Source of the DNA: Rhizobium rhododendri
Lineage (GTDB): Bacteria; Pseudomonadota; Alphaproteobacteria; Rhizobiales; Rhizobiaceae
Assembly (NCBI RefSeq): GCF_007000325.2
Contig: NZ_CP117268.1
Location: forward strand, 930,001-994,000
Direction: 5' to 3'
DNA: 64,000 bases
The notes beneath the pieces were generated by a model, which was not told the DNA's origin, did no database searches, and was given only the letters and a program-made list of their open reading frames with translations. Position 1 is the first letter of the stretch, and each line of letters starts with the position of its first letter. Both the position numbers and the translations under genes were made by a program. This document shows positions 1-9,403 of the stretch, one piece after another.

Positions 1-83
1 GGTCGTATTCGATGCGGCCTATCTTCTGACCAGTAAGGCTCAGGACCCGTCGTTCAACGGCAGTTCGGACAAAATCTCTCAAA

Positions 84-1010
84 TCACAGCCTCGGCTTCG
101 AATTGTTGATGTCGGGCAATACGTCTTCCGCGATCTCCTGCAGCACTTCGTCCACCGACCTAGTGCCAGGAACGATATTCAGCATGACATGGTTTGCACC
201 AAGGTTCCCGATCTCGTCGAGATACCGGATCAGCCCCTTTCGTCCGGTGCGAATACCGAGGCCGAGAGGTTCGGTGCTCGCGTCCGGATCGTCGACGAGT
301 TCAAGCACCATGGACTGGCTGAAACTTCTAAAGTCAGTGGTTACCTTGCCGATTGCGGTCTTCCACAACGCGATGCGATCCGCCTGTGCTGCCAAGGGTC
401 GGTAGTATGTGGCCCAACCTGCGGCAGTCCTGGCTATCCATTCCAGCGACTGCGAGGCGGATCCAACAGATAGAAACGGAATAGCGCTTTCTGCTCTCAA
501 CGGCCGAATTGAGAATTCAACTTGAACCCTACCGTCACCGTCCAGCACCTCACCGTCAGGCCCCAAGGCCGCAGCTAGACGTCTCCAGTTGCTTCGGAAG
601 ATCTCCTTTCGCCGATCGAACTCTTCTCCAAATACCGCGAATTCAGAAGGACGATCGCCAGAACCGAGACCGAGGACGAAACGTCCGCCCGACAGAGCGC
701 CTACGGAGAGCGCGGCCTTCGCAATATGCAAGGGATTGCGAAGCGGCAGGACGATTGCTCCGGTAACAAGTTGGATGTTTGTGGTCGCCATTGCCAGAGC
801 GCCTAGGAGCACCCAAGGATCGGAATGACCTACGGGATCAGGATAACTATCGCTGTTCAACGGCACATCGCGCACCCAAAGTGCATCAAATCCGAGTTCG
901 TCGGCCTTGCGCGCGATCGCTATCTGACTGGGATAGTTAAAGTCATGGGTATGGCTGGTCTGAATCGGCAGGACTATGCCGAGTGTAAGGCGACCGGGCG
1001 TTAAAAGCAT
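84..1010 (-). CDS. LLM-class flavin-dependent oxidoreductase
   Basis: This 308-residue protein has the layout of bacterial luciferase-like (F420/FMN-dependent) monooxygenases. It opens with a TIM-barrel strand (LTLGIVLPIQT), followed by the family segment KADELGFDALWVRDVP near residues 36-51. The conserved block GGRFVLGLGSGD lies near residues 107-118. The family uses reduced flavin to oxygenate small substrates in the cytoplasm, but nothing here identifies the substrate. The gene is monocistronic in this window and no regulator adjoins it. The class assignment is secure; the specific reaction is unknown. Confidence 0.85.
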   Translation of the reverse strand: MLLTPGRLTLGIVLPIQTSHTHDFNYPSQIAIARKADELGFDALWVRDVPLNSDSYPDPVGHSDPWVLLGALAMATTNIQLVTGAIVLPLRNPLHIAKAALSVGALSGGRFVLGLGSGDRPSEFAVFGEEFDRRKEIFRSNWRRLAAALGPDGEVLDGDGRVQVEFSIRPLRAESAIPFLSVGSASQSLEWIARTAAGWATYYRPLAAQADRIALWKTAIGKVTTDFRSFSQSMVLELVDDPDASTEPLGLGIRTGRKGLIRYLDEIGNLGANHVMLNIVPGTRSVDEVLQEIAEDVLPDINNSKPRL

Positions 1011-1444
1011 TTCTCACCGGAGCTGTGGTTCTAGGGCACATGATCTCAAAACGATCTGGTCACCACCAGAATGGCGTCGAGTATCGATACCTCACATATC
1101 GGCGCTACAAAGCGAAAAACAATGCGAGCCCCACACGAACATGAGGATCTCTTGTAGCGTCTCCGTGAATGAAGCCGGCGGGCTCATCGGCGGCGCTTGT
1201 CTTGAATGCGATAGGCGCTGAGGTCTCGATACATGCAACGCTTCAATTGCGAGGGGCATTCAGCTTGCATCGTGGACCAGCTTCGGTGCTTGAGCGTATG
1301 TTATGCCGGCAAACTGCCTGGTCCCGGAAGTTCTTTGTTGCGGACTGGATGTTGCCCAGGCCGCAATCACAGCGGTCTCCTGCAGAAAATAAAGTGTGTT
1401 GTCTTCGATTGCAACTTTTGGTCGCCTTGTTAGAGGAGGAACTC
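1011..1444. other. intergenic stretch without a recognisable gene
   Basis: Short open frames cross this 434-bp interval, but none has a convincing ribosome binding site or recognisable protein. It should contain the promoter of the leftward monooxygenase gene and of the small rightward gene at 1445. I see no clear terminator or repeat. Confidence 0.4.
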
Positions 1445-1645
1445 ATGACCATTAACCGCTTCGAAGGTTTAGCTGCAGAATTGAACCGCCTCGCGGCGGA
1501 GATCGCGGCGATCAACTCCCAGCCGTTCAACGTCGGGATCGATCTTGGCGCTGAGGCCCTGATTTCCGGCACGGTAGATGAACCGTCTCGTATGGAGCCG
1601 ACATCACTCAGCCGCTTGGACTACAGCCTTCGGACACGTCAGTAG
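1445..1645 (+). CDS. small hypothetical protein, 66 aa
   Basis: The start was chosen because GAGGAGG sits about 5-10 bases before the ATG, an unusually good ribosome binding site. The product begins MTINRFEGLAAELNRL and has an amphipathic, alanine/leucine-rich first half, then a more polar tail. No signal peptide, membrane segment or known motif is visible. The first 30 residues could form a coiled-coil-like helix. No adjacent gene suggests a role. It may be real because of the ribosome binding site, but the coding evidence is otherwise thin. Confidence 0.4.
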   Translation: MTINRFEGLAAELNRLAAEIAAINSQPFNVGIDLGAEALISGTVDEPSRMEPTSLSRLDYSLRTRQ

Positions 1646-1990
1646 TGCCTGTTGCCGAACGATTGTCTTTTCCAACTTTGAAGCGTCCTCTCTCGGCGAG
1701 AGGGGCTTTGCCATTGAGATCGCTTGGGTATTCCAAGATGGAAAATCATGCTCTTTCCTAAACCGTCCGGCTGGGGGCTGGAATATCGTATCTAGACGAG
1801 AAGGTTTCCCAGTGCCTTCGAGATCTCCAAAACAGTAGGCGTTGCCTTCGAAGGTTCCACCAGTATTCGCCGCTGGTGTCTGTGCGCGGACGGGGGATCC
1901 TTACCATTCGCCGCAGTATCCTCCCGTCTCACCTAGGCTAAGGAACATTTTGAGTGCTCCTTTCGTTGCGCTCTCAGCGGGGAGGGTATC
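1646..1990. other. intergenic stretch without a recognisable gene
   Basis: Nothing in these 345 bp resembles a gene, RNA or mobile element. The last bases carry GGGGAGGG, the ribosome binding site of the cupin gene at 1991. The cupin promoter is probably here, but no clear -35/-10 pair was identified. Confidence 0.4.
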
Positions 1991-2485
1991 ATGGACGTCG
2001 AGCGAATTTTTCTTCAGCCCAGCGGTTGGGTCCCAAACAACACCAAGCTTCCGGTGTTGCTATACAAATCGGCCATCGACCCAATGGACGCTCCCAGTGG
2101 GTTTGAACAGCTATTTGCCAAGAATGGCTGGGAAGGAATCTGGCGCAACGGTGTTTTCAATTATCATCATTATCATTCGATGGCGCATGAAGTGCTAGGG
2201 GTTGCCTCAGGGGAAGCCGATTTGTTGATTGGAGGTATGAGCGGGTTTGAGGTGACCGTAAGATCTGGCGACGCCTTGGCGCTCCCTGCAGGTACTGGGC
2301 ACAAGAAGCTCAGTTCGACCAGCGACTTTGTCATGATTGGTGCATATCCGGCCGGTCAAGAAGCCGACATCCGGACCTCGGCCGCTTCTGAAGCGCAACT
2401 CAAGCAGATCGCGCGGGTAAGGATACCGGGAAAAGATCCTATGATGGGACGTTTAGGACCCCTGATCAAAATATGGACAGAATAG
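1991..2485 (+). CDS. cupin-domain protein
   Basis: The 164-residue product is a single-domain cupin of the YjlB-like type. The first cupin motif is the histidine-rich segment NYHHYHSMAHEVLGVASGEA near residues 56-75. The second is the segment GDALALPAGTGHKKL near residues 94-108. The clustered histidines would bind a divalent metal in the beta barrel. The start is set by GGGGAGGG just upstream. Cupins of this sort are small cytoplasmic metal proteins of varied function, so the substrate cannot be named. It lies about 95 bp ahead of the GH13 gene on the same strand and may be co-transcribed with it. Confidence 0.8.
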   Translation: MDVERIFLQPSGWVPNNTKLPVLLYKSAIDPMDAPSGFEQLFAKNGWEGIWRNGVFNYHHYHSMAHEVLGVASGEADLLIGGMSGFEVTVRSGDALALPAGTGHKKLSSTSDFVMIGAYPAGQEADIRTSAASEAQLKQIARVRIPGKDPMMGRLGPLIKIWTE

Positions 2486-2580
2486 CGGGACGCTCCCCCG
2501 ACTAACGCGCCAAGCATTAAAAACGAGTTCGGCCGACTATTCATCTGGTCCGAAGATCGCAATTACTTTTGAGGTCGAAT

Positions 2581-4656
2581 ATGGGCAATCAAGACACCCA
2601 ATATACGCAGAAACTTCGTACAAACTCTATGTTGGCCTACGCACGGGAACGAGCTGCGCTTTACGGAGGTAAGGCACGTATGTGGCAGCGCCGGTACGGA
2701 GAGGCCAACCCGCGATCGGCAGCGGCGATCGCCTCGGTTTGGTTTTCCGCATACCCCAGCTCTATCATAACCGACCGCGACGGGTCGGTGCTCGCGGCCC
2801 TAGGCGATGCGAAGCTATGGTCCAGCCTTTCTAACGTCGGGATAAAAGCAATTCATATCGGGCCGACGAAGCAGGCGGGTGGTTGGAGGGGCGACGAACT
2901 GACGCCTTCTGTCGATGGTCATTTTGACAGGATCGGTGTCGGCACGGACCCGGCCTTCGGGACCCAAGAGGAATTCGTGAATCTCGGGCGCATGGCAGCG
3001 GCGTTTAACGCCGTAGTGCTCGACGACGTGATCCCCGGACACACTGGTAAAGGGCCAGATTTCCGATTGGCGGAGAGAGCCTATGAGGATTACCCCGGCC
3101 TTTATCACATGGTCGAGATCGCCGTTGAGGACTGGGGCCTCTTGCCTGAGGTCGAGGAAGGCAAGGACGCGGCAAATCTGGGCGGTCCGGCCGTCGACGC
3201 CCTCTGTGCAAAGGGCTACATCGTCGGTCATCTGCAACGGGTCATCTTCTTTGAACCCGGCGTCAAGGAAACCGACTGGAGCGCGACCCCGCCCGTTCTA
3301 GGTGTCGATGGCGTAGAGCGGCGATGGGTTTACCTCCATTATTTCAAGGAAGGCCAGCCGAGCCTCAATTGGCTCGACCCTTCGTTCGCAGCGCAGCAGA
3401 TGATTGTCGGAGACGCCCTTCACTCTATCGATGTGCTCGGCGCACGAGGTCTGCGTTTGGATGCGAATGGCTTCCTTGGGGTCGAAGGTTTGGGCTCCGG
3501 AAAAGCATGGTCTGAAGGACATCCTCTGTCGGTCGTCGGCAATCAACTCTTGGCGGGTGTGATCCGAAAGGCAGGTGCATTCTCGTTTCAGGAATTGAAC
3601 CTCGCGGTCGACGACATCGCCACGATGTCCAAAGGGGGGGCAGATCTCTCCTACGACTTCGTTACGCGACCCGCCTATCACCATGCCTTGCTTACTGGCG
3701 ACACCGAATTCCTGAGAATGATGCTGCGTACTGTCCACGAGTTCGGGATTGACCCTGCGAGCCTCATCCACGCTCTTCAGAACCATGACGAGCTGACACT
3801 CGAGCTTGTCCACTTTTGGACGCTGCACGCCGACGACATCTACACGTTTCAGGGGCAAACCTGGCAAGGAAGAACGCTTCGAACCCACCTGCGCGAGACG
3901 ATGTATGAGAGACTGAGCGGAGCCAAGGCAACTTACAATCAAAAGTTTGTGACGAATGGCGTTTCCTGCACGACAGCTAGCGTGATTGCAGCCGCTCTGA
4001 ACATCGAGGATCTCACGCAGCTTTCGCACGATGACGTTGAGCTGATCAAGAAAGTCCACCTGCTTCTAGCTATGTACAACGCATTTCAGCCGGGAATCTT
4101 TGCGCTTTCCGGATGGGATATCGTGGGGGCGTTACCACTGCCCATCGAAAGCGTCGGGTCACTCGTGGCGGACGGGGACACACGGTGGATCCACCGTGGC
4201 GCCTATGACCTCATGGGCACCCTGCCCCATGTCGAGCGTTCCTCCCATGGCCTCCCTAGGGCAAAGTCGCTGTATGGTTCTCTTGCCGATCAGCTCGAAA
4301 AGCCGGGCTCTTTTGCATCTCAACTCAAGAAGCTGCTGTCGGTCAGGGAAGCATATGGCATTGCAATGTCGCGCCAGATCGCGATCCCCGATGTTCACTC
4401 ACCGGGGCTTCTGATCATGGTTCATGAGCTTCCGGAAGATCGCGGGACGCAGATCACCGCGTTGAATTTTGGGAACACACCCATTTCGGAAATCGTCAAA
4501 CTGGAAAATCAGGCTTCCGGCCCTGTAATCGACATGATCCACGAAACCATCGAAGGCGACTTGCCGGAGACTGGAGAGCTGACGATAAACCTCGAACCTT
4601 ATGAAGGACTTTCACTTCGCGTGGTCGCTGCCTTGCCGACATTGGGCCAAGGATAG
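2581..4656 (+). CDS. GH13 alpha-amylase-family enzyme, trehalose-synthase-like
   Basis: This roughly 691-residue protein has the ordered GH13 catalytic motifs. The nucleophile Asp is in GLRLDANG at about residue 294, the acid/base Glu is in FQELNL at about 338, and the third carboxylate is in LQNHDEL at about 403. A beta-rich C-terminal domain follows, as in maltose alpha-D-glucosyltransferases (TreS), which interconvert maltose and trehalose. The exact GH13 subfamily is uncertain. The ATG at 2581 is preferred to the upstream TTG at 2569, because GAGG at 2570-2573 then serves as its ribosome binding site. No other trehalose genes are adjacent. Confidence 0.75.
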   Translation: MGNQDTQYTQKLRTNSMLAYARERAALYGGKARMWQRRYGEANPRSAAAIASVWFSAYPSSIITDRDGSVLAALGDAKLWSSLSNVGIKAIHIGPTKQAGGWRGDELTPSVDGHFDRIGVGTDPAFGTQEEFVNLGRMAAAFNAVVLDDVIPGHTGKGPDFRLAERAYEDYPGLYHMVEIAVEDWGLLPEVEEGKDAANLGGPAVDALCAKGYIVGHLQRVIFFEPGVKETDWSATPPVLGVDGVERRWVYLHYFKEGQPSLNWLDPSFAAQQMIVGDALHSIDVLGARGLRLDANGFLGVEGLGSGKAWSEGHPLSVVGNQLLAGVIRKAGAFSFQELNLAVDDIATMSKGGADLSYDFVTRPAYHHALLTGDTEFLRMMLRTVHEFGIDPASLIHALQNHDELTLELVHFWTLHADDIYTFQGQTWQGRTLRTHLRETMYERLSGAKATYNQKFVTNGVSCTTASVIAAALNIEDLTQLSHDDVELIKKVHLLLAMYNAFQPGIFALSGWDIVGALPLPIESVGSLVADGDTRWIHRGAYDLMGTLPHVERSSHGLPRAKSLYGSLADQLEKPGSFASQLKKLLSVREAYGIAMSRQIAIPDVHSPGLLIMVHELPEDRGTQITALNFGNTPISEIVKLENQASGPVIDMIHETIEGDLPETGELTINLEPYEGLSLRVVAALPTLGQG

Positions 4657-4842
4657 ACGATGGACGAGCCGACAACGTCAGGGTCAGACCCATGGAACAA
4701 TCACCAGTTCAAAAATGAAAGCCAAGGCACCACGGGCGGAGGCATGCCAACATCCAACCGCAGAGTGAGCCCAATTCCGCGGAACATGTGACACTTTCAG
4801 CAGCTATTCAGAGGCTGATTCGAGGAGATAATCACGGCATTT

Positions 4843-5656
4843 GTGAAAACAAAAGATAGCGTGCAACTACAGGTGAAGGAAATGGGCAAGGGTCGCCCCG
4901 CGGTTCTCATTCATGGTTGGACGCTGACCGGTGATATGTTCGAATTTCAGACCCTACCTCTGTTGGAGGCTGGATACCGTGTTATCACATATGATCGGCG
5001 TGGCTTTGGCCAATATGGACATCCGGCGGATGGGTACAACTAGGACACGTATACCGGCGATCTTGCCGCCGTATTGGAGGCACTCGATCTCAATGAGGTT
5101 GCTCTCGTCGGCTTCTCGATGGGGGTGGCGAAATTGCCCGCTATCTGAGCCGCCATGGCGCATCTCGCATGCCCAAGTCCGTCCTTATAGCGTCCCTTGC
5201 GGGCTATCTTCTGAAGGACGACGCGTGTGTTCGAGGGCATGAAGTCCCAGACCCGCAAGGACCGCGTTGTCTTCCTTCAGGAATTTGCGAAAACATTCTA
5301 CGCCTTTGGATAGGTTACCAGCCCTGTGAGCGATGGCATCCTCCATTGGTCGTTCACTCTCGGAACCATGGCCAGTCCCAAGGCCACGCTCGACTGCGTC
5401 GACGCCTTCAGCCGAACGGACTTTCGTAGCGATTTCGCTTCCTTTACAATCCCAACCTTAGTCATCCATGGAACAAACGATAAAAACCGTACCAACCGGC
5501 CCCTCCAGCCGCACAGCGGCGGCCGGTATCGTGGTTGCCCGCCTGATCGAGTATGAGGGTGAGCCTCACGGGCTTCTTGCAACCGTTCCTGATCGCCTCA
5601 ATCGACATCTGCTTGACTTTCTGGCTGAGGTTGTTCGGTCAAAGTTTTTAGTGTGA
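4843..5656 (+). pseudogene. alpha/beta hydrolase, degraded
   Basis: The reading frames together spell an alpha/beta hydrolase of the non-heme haloperoxidase/esterase type. The oxyanion region RPAVLIHGWTLTGDMFEFQ is followed by YDRRGFGQYGHPADGYN and the nucleophile elbow GFSMG. A stop codon lies at 5041-5043. The frame is lost near 5123, just after the nucleophile Ser, where one G appears to be missing. Later pieces (KSVLIASLAGYLLK, FTIPTLVIHGTNDK) sit in different frames. The original ATG may also be lost, as only GTG is in place at 4843. At least three disruptions make a functional product very unlikely. Confidence 0.85.
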
Positions 5657-5824
5657 CGCCGCCATTTGCCCGTCGAAGCGCGTTAAGCCGCATTCGACCA
5701 CCACATACAGCCACCCCAGGACAAGAAGCAATTATTTCATGGAAATTTCCTTAAGCACCAATCTATTGATCTCGATGCTTTCAGCCGAGGGAGCGGCCAT
5801 ATTGGAACGGCAAGTGCAGCACGG

Positions 5825-6736
5825 CTAGCGAGCCTGATCCACCGCCGCTGCGACAAGAATCTCGGCCACGAATCGAAGAGCATCACTCAGCTTCCGCTCC
5901 TTCTGCCAGATAATAACATAGTGATATACTGCTCCTGGCTGGAACGGCCGGAACTCGATGCCGAAACTGGCATATTCCTTCGCAATAATCTCGTTCGAAA
6001 TGGAGATGCCAATCCCTGCCTTTACGTAGCCGACATCGTGACCATTCGAGTCATATTCTACGACAATTTCCGGCTGAATTCCTATATGTCGCAGCGCATT
6101 GACGCTCATCTGGTGAGACGCAACTTGCGGGTCGATGTCGATAATGGCTTCACCGACAAGATCTTTGGCGGTGACCACATGCTGCAATGCGAACCGATGA
6201 TTTGGTGGAAACAAACACACGTTGGTCGCCGCACCAATTGGCATCCAATCGAAGATGCGTTCGTCTAGCGGCAGTCGTGAGATCCCGAGATCCACCCTAC
6301 CGCTTTGAACATGGTCAGCAATCTGCTGATAGCTGCCCGATTTGACCTGCACTTTATAGGAACGGCTTGTCTCTCTGATGCTCTTGACAACCCTCGGTAA
6401 GGTCCCGAACGAGAACGCGCTCGGCGCTGCGATCCCAATCACTCGCGTATCGTTGTTGCGCAGAAATTCGATCGACGGTCCAATCCGGTCTAGCCCCGCG
6501 AACGCCGCATCGATTGTGTGCAGAAGTTCCCATGCCTTGTCGGTAGGACTTAATCTGTTTGTCTCGCGACGAAAGAGTGCAAAGCCGATCGCCTCCTCCA
6601 ACTGCCTGACGTTCTGACTAACCGCCGGTTGCGATATTCCCAACGCTCGCGCTGCAAGCCTTTCCGATCCCGCGCGCAGGACCTCCCTCAGGACTTGAAG
6701 CTGACGGATCCTTACCGTTGATCCAACGATCTCCAT
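5825..6736 (-). CDS. LysR-family transcriptional regulator
   Basis: The 303-residue protein has an N-terminal winged helix-turn-helix (VRIRQLQVLREVL, then ARALGISQPAVSQNVRQLEE) and a substrate-binding domain. The ATG at 6736 was chosen over one 72 bp upstream because it places the helix-turn-helix at the usual LysR distance from the N-terminus. It is divergent from the ABC importer genes starting at 6985 across an AT-rich region with an inverted repeat. It therefore probably controls the transporter and the CapA-like gene in response to the transported solute. This regulatory role is inferred from position. Confidence 0.88.
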   Translation of the reverse strand: MEIVGSTVRIRQLQVLREVLRAGSERLAARALGISQPAVSQNVRQLEEAIGFALFRRETNRLSPTDKAWELLHTIDAAFAGLDRIGPSIEFLRNNDTRVIGIAAPSAFSFGTLPRVVKSIRETSRSYKVQVKSGSYQQIADHVQSGRVDLGISRLPLDERIFDWMPIGAATNVCLFPPNHRFALQHVVTAKDLVGEAIIDIDPQVASHQMSVNALRHIGIQPEIVVEYDSNGHDVGYVKAGIGISISNEIIAKEYASFGIEFRPFQPGAVYHYVIIWQKERKLSDALRFVAEILVAAAVDQAR

Positions 6737-6984
6737 AGGCGTCCATCCCCCAGCCCATATCGCGCAACGCAATGGGCCATAAGCCATACTTATCGATATT
6801 TCTCTCATCTTATAAATTGACGGCCGAAAGGCAAAGTATATTTTTAGATATAAGTCACATTAATCATGAGTTAACAGAGACTTTTCTTTCGCCATATGGT
6901 TACATGTACAGCTCAAGTGAAGTATTGAGCAGTATGTATACTTATGAATATCTACTATTCGCGATGAAAATAGGAGCTTAGGAT
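6737..6984. promoter_or_regulatory. AT-rich divergent promoter region with inverted repeat
   Basis: This interval separates the LysR gene from the importer and is distinctly more AT-rich than its surroundings. A perfect inverted repeat GCTCAA-N8-TTGAGC occupies 6911-6930. It is a candidate LysR site, lying 55 bp before the TTG start of the first permease gene. TAGGAG at 6971-6976 is a plausible ribosome binding site for that gene. Binding by the LysR protein is inferred. Confidence 0.45.
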
Positions 6985-7650
6985 TTGTTAGACTTTACGG
7001 ACCAGTTCCTTCATGGCTTGACGAACACGCTCATCGTCTTTTTTTTGAGCTGCGCACTTGGAACCACATTAGGGTTGCTTATCGCAATTCTCAGAAACTC
7101 AAGCCGAAAAACTCTCGCAGGCGGTATGCAGGCCTATACGGGGATTGTTCGAGGTGTTCCCGAACTCCTCATTATTCTCCTTATGTATTTTGGTGGAACG
7201 GCTCTCCTCAGCGCGGTTGTTGGTCGCTACGTCGAGATCAATGCGTTCGCCGCCGGGGTAACGGCTTTGACCGTCGTGTTCAGCGCCTATGCTGCAGAGA
7301 TATTCCGTGGGGCTATCAACGCAATTGCGGCGGGCCAAAGGGAAGCGGCCATGTCACTCGGGCTGTCCCGCTGGCAGGTATGGCTCCTGATTATCATTCC
7401 CCAGATGATCCCAATCGCCTTACCCGCCTTCTGTAATCTTTGTATCTCCCTGATAAAGGATACGTCGCTGATCTCAGTCGTGGGGCTGACGGATGTCATG
7501 CGTGTTGCCTATGTAGGCGCAGGTTCCTTGCGCGCGCCCCTTCCCTTCTATCTCGCCGCGTCCGCAATCTATCTTACGCTCACGAGCCTCTCCCTGCTCT
7601 CGTTCAAGCTGATCGAACGTCGGTACTCCCTTTCCTGCGCGAAAGGCTGA
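6985..7650 (+). CDS. polar amino-acid ABC transporter permease (HisQ-type)
   Basis: The 221-residue product has several hydrophobic segments. It carries the EAA-loop signature of binding-protein-dependent permeases, EIFRGAINAIAAGQREAAMSLGLS, near residues 110-132. This loop contacts the ATPase in the HisQM/GlnP group of amino-acid importers. It starts with TTG, supported by the upstream purine-rich site. Its stop is separated from the next permease start by 1 base, so the two should form a heteromeric inner-membrane channel. No cognate ATPase gene is present in this cluster. Confidence 0.9.
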   Translation: MLDFTDQFLHGLTNTLIVFFLSCALGTTLGLLIAILRNSSRKTLAGGMQAYTGIVRGVPELLIILLMYFGGTALLSAVVGRYVEINAFAAGVTALTVVFSAYAAEIFRGAINAIAAGQREAAMSLGLSRWQVWLLIIIPQMIPIALPAFCNLCISLIKDTSLISVVGLTDVMRVAYVGAGSLRAPLPFYLAASAIYLTLTSLSLLSFKLIERRYSLSCAKG

Positions 7651-7651
7651 C

Positions 7652-8365
7652 GTGATGAGTACCACAGTAGCCCTCGAAGCACTTTTCACCCTTCCCAGAG
7701 GCCTCCTCTTGACGATGGCGCTCACATTTGCATCACTTGCTTCGGGCTTTGCGATCTCGATACCGTTGGCTTTCCTGCGCGCGTCATCCAACCTCTGGGC
7801 CTCTGCACCCGTGCTTGCCTATACCTATGCCTTTCGCGGCACACCACTGCTTGTGCAGCTTTTTCTGATCTACTACGGCGTCGCGCAGCTTCCGTTTATC
7901 CGGCAGAGTTTTCTCTGGCCCTTGATAAGAGAACCGTTCTGGTGCGCATTCATTGCCTTCACCTTGAATAGCGCTGCCCATACCACAGAAGTTCTTCGCG
8001 GCGGAATCCGTGCGATCCCGCAAGGCCAGGTAGAGGCGGCCAAAGCCTTGGGCATGTCGCGCCTGCATATGGCTCGGTTGATCATCTTCCCGCTGACGAT
8101 CCGCATTGTTCTTCCAGCCTACGCGAACGAAGTCATTGGCATGCTGAAGGCAAGTTCACTCGCAAGCACGATCACCTTGCTGGAGATAACCGGTCTCGCA
8201 CGCCAGTTGGTCTCCGAGACGTTCGCCCCGTACGAAGTCTTCGTTGTCGCCGGCTGTCTTTACCTGTTCCTTACCCTCGTGATTACGAAGATTTTTGGGG
8301 TTCTCGAAATGCACTGGGCGCGCACAACCAACCCCCCCCTCGCCATCCCGGGCCGTTCAAAATAG
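7652..8365 (+). CDS. polar amino-acid ABC transporter permease (HisM-type)
   Basis: This 237-residue membrane protein is the second channel subunit. Its EAA loop is EVLRGGIRAIPQGQVEAAKALGMS, followed by a run of membrane segments. It begins almost immediately after the preceding permease stop and precedes the binding-protein gene by about 110 bp, so the three are likely one transcription unit. The family imports polar amino acids or opine-like compounds; the ligand is not determined by the sequence. Confidence 0.9.
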   Translation: MMSTTVALEALFTLPRGLLLTMALTFASLASGFAISIPLAFLRASSNLWASAPVLAYTYAFRGTPLLVQLFLIYYGVAQLPFIRQSFLWPLIREPFWCAFIAFTLNSAAHTTEVLRGGIRAIPQGQVEAAKALGMSRLHMARLIIFPLTIRIVLPAYANEVIGMLKASSLASTITLLEITGLARQLVSETFAPYEVFVVAGCLYLFLTLVITKIFGVLEMHWARTTNPPLAIPGRSK

Positions 8366-8476
8366 CGCCCACCAAAGCCACCCTTCGCTACCGCTGGAAC
8401 GCGAAGCTAAGCCCGGGGTCAACGCTGGCTTATCAGAACCGTAAGATTCAAACCCAATAATGAAAGGACTATCGTC

Positions 8477-9322
8477 GTGAAACGAACCACAATGCTCGCT
8501 CTATTGTCCCTGCTGATTTGCGCCACCAACTCAGTCGCGATGGATAGAAAGGCAATCACCATCGCTTCCGAAGGTGCGTCGCCGCCCTGGAATGCCATCA
8601 ATGCCGAAGGTAAGCTGTTCGGGTTTGACATCGAGGTCGGGCGTGAACTCTGCCGGCGGATGAATGTGGAATGCACTTTCGCAGCGCAGGACTGGGACGG
8701 CATTATACCGGCGCTGACCGTTGGCAAGTTCGACGCCATCATGTCAGGCATGGCGATTACGGAAAAGCGAAAGAAGTCCATCGCCTTCTCTCAGCCCTAC
8801 GCCGGAGGTTTCAACCAACTCGTCGTGCGCAAGAACCTCAACCTGCCTGCGACCGATACATCGAAGAAATTGAACCTGACGAGCATCGATGCCGAAGAGC
8901 AGACCATGCTTGATCAACTTCGCGTGGCGCTCGCCGGCAAAACCCTTGGCGTTCTGCGATCTTCGAATTCGGAGGCCGTGTTGAATGAGCTGTTCGGTAA
9001 GGTCGCGACGATCAGAAGCTACGATTCCCAAGACAATATGCATCTAGATCTCGTGGCCGAGCGGATCGACGGCGGCCTTGCCGATTACTTCACATGGAAA
9101 GCATTCCTGGATAGCAAGGATGGCGAAACCGCAACGTTATACGGTCCACAGCTCTCGGGCGGCCTGTGGGGACCGGGCGTCGGTGTCGGCCTGCGAAAGA
9201 ATGATCAGGACCTGATCACCGCGTTTAATAGCGCCATTGAAGCTGCGACGCGAGACGGAACGTTGAAGCGGCTGAGCGAGGAATGGTTCAAAATTGACGT
9301 CTCACCGCAGGCTTCGAACTAG
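8477..9322 (+). CDS. ABC transporter substrate-binding protein, amino-acid family 3
   Basis: The 281-residue protein has a signal peptide (MKRTTMLALLSLLICATNSVA) and the periplasmic amino-acid-binding fold. Typical segments are ASEGASPPWNAINAEGKLFGFDIEV, then DWDGIIPALTVGKFDAIMSGMAITEKR near residues 72-98. The latter holds the usual Asp of HisJ/ArtJ-type proteins. It should capture a solute in the periplasm and deliver it to the two permeases upstream. A short GC stem followed by TTTTT lies just after the stop (about 9325-9344) and may attenuate transcription before the CapA-like gene. Confidence 0.9.
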   Translation: MKRTTMLALLSLLICATNSVAMDRKAITIASEGASPPWNAINAEGKLFGFDIEVGRELCRRMNVECTFAAQDWDGIIPALTVGKFDAIMSGMAITEKRKKSIAFSQPYAGGFNQLVVRKNLNLPATDTSKKLNLTSIDAEEQTMLDQLRVALAGKTLGVLRSSNSEAVLNELFGKVATIRSYDSQDNMHLDLVAERIDGGLADYFTWKAFLDSKDGETATLYGPQLSGGLWGPGVGVGLRKNDQDLITAFNSAIEAATRDGTLKRLSEEWFKIDVSPQASN

Positions 9323-9403
9323 AGGCGCACTCCGCGCGCTTTTTCCTTGGCCAATTGGCTGAACGCATAGCTTATCGATTATCAAAAAATCAAGGGAGAC
9401 TTC

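Noticed and set aside
2..109. Plus-strand frame open from the left edge, ending at 109
   Set aside because: It reads like protein (VVFDAAYLLTSKAQDPSF) but is only 35 residues, overlaps the end of the monooxygenase gene and matches no family with certainty.
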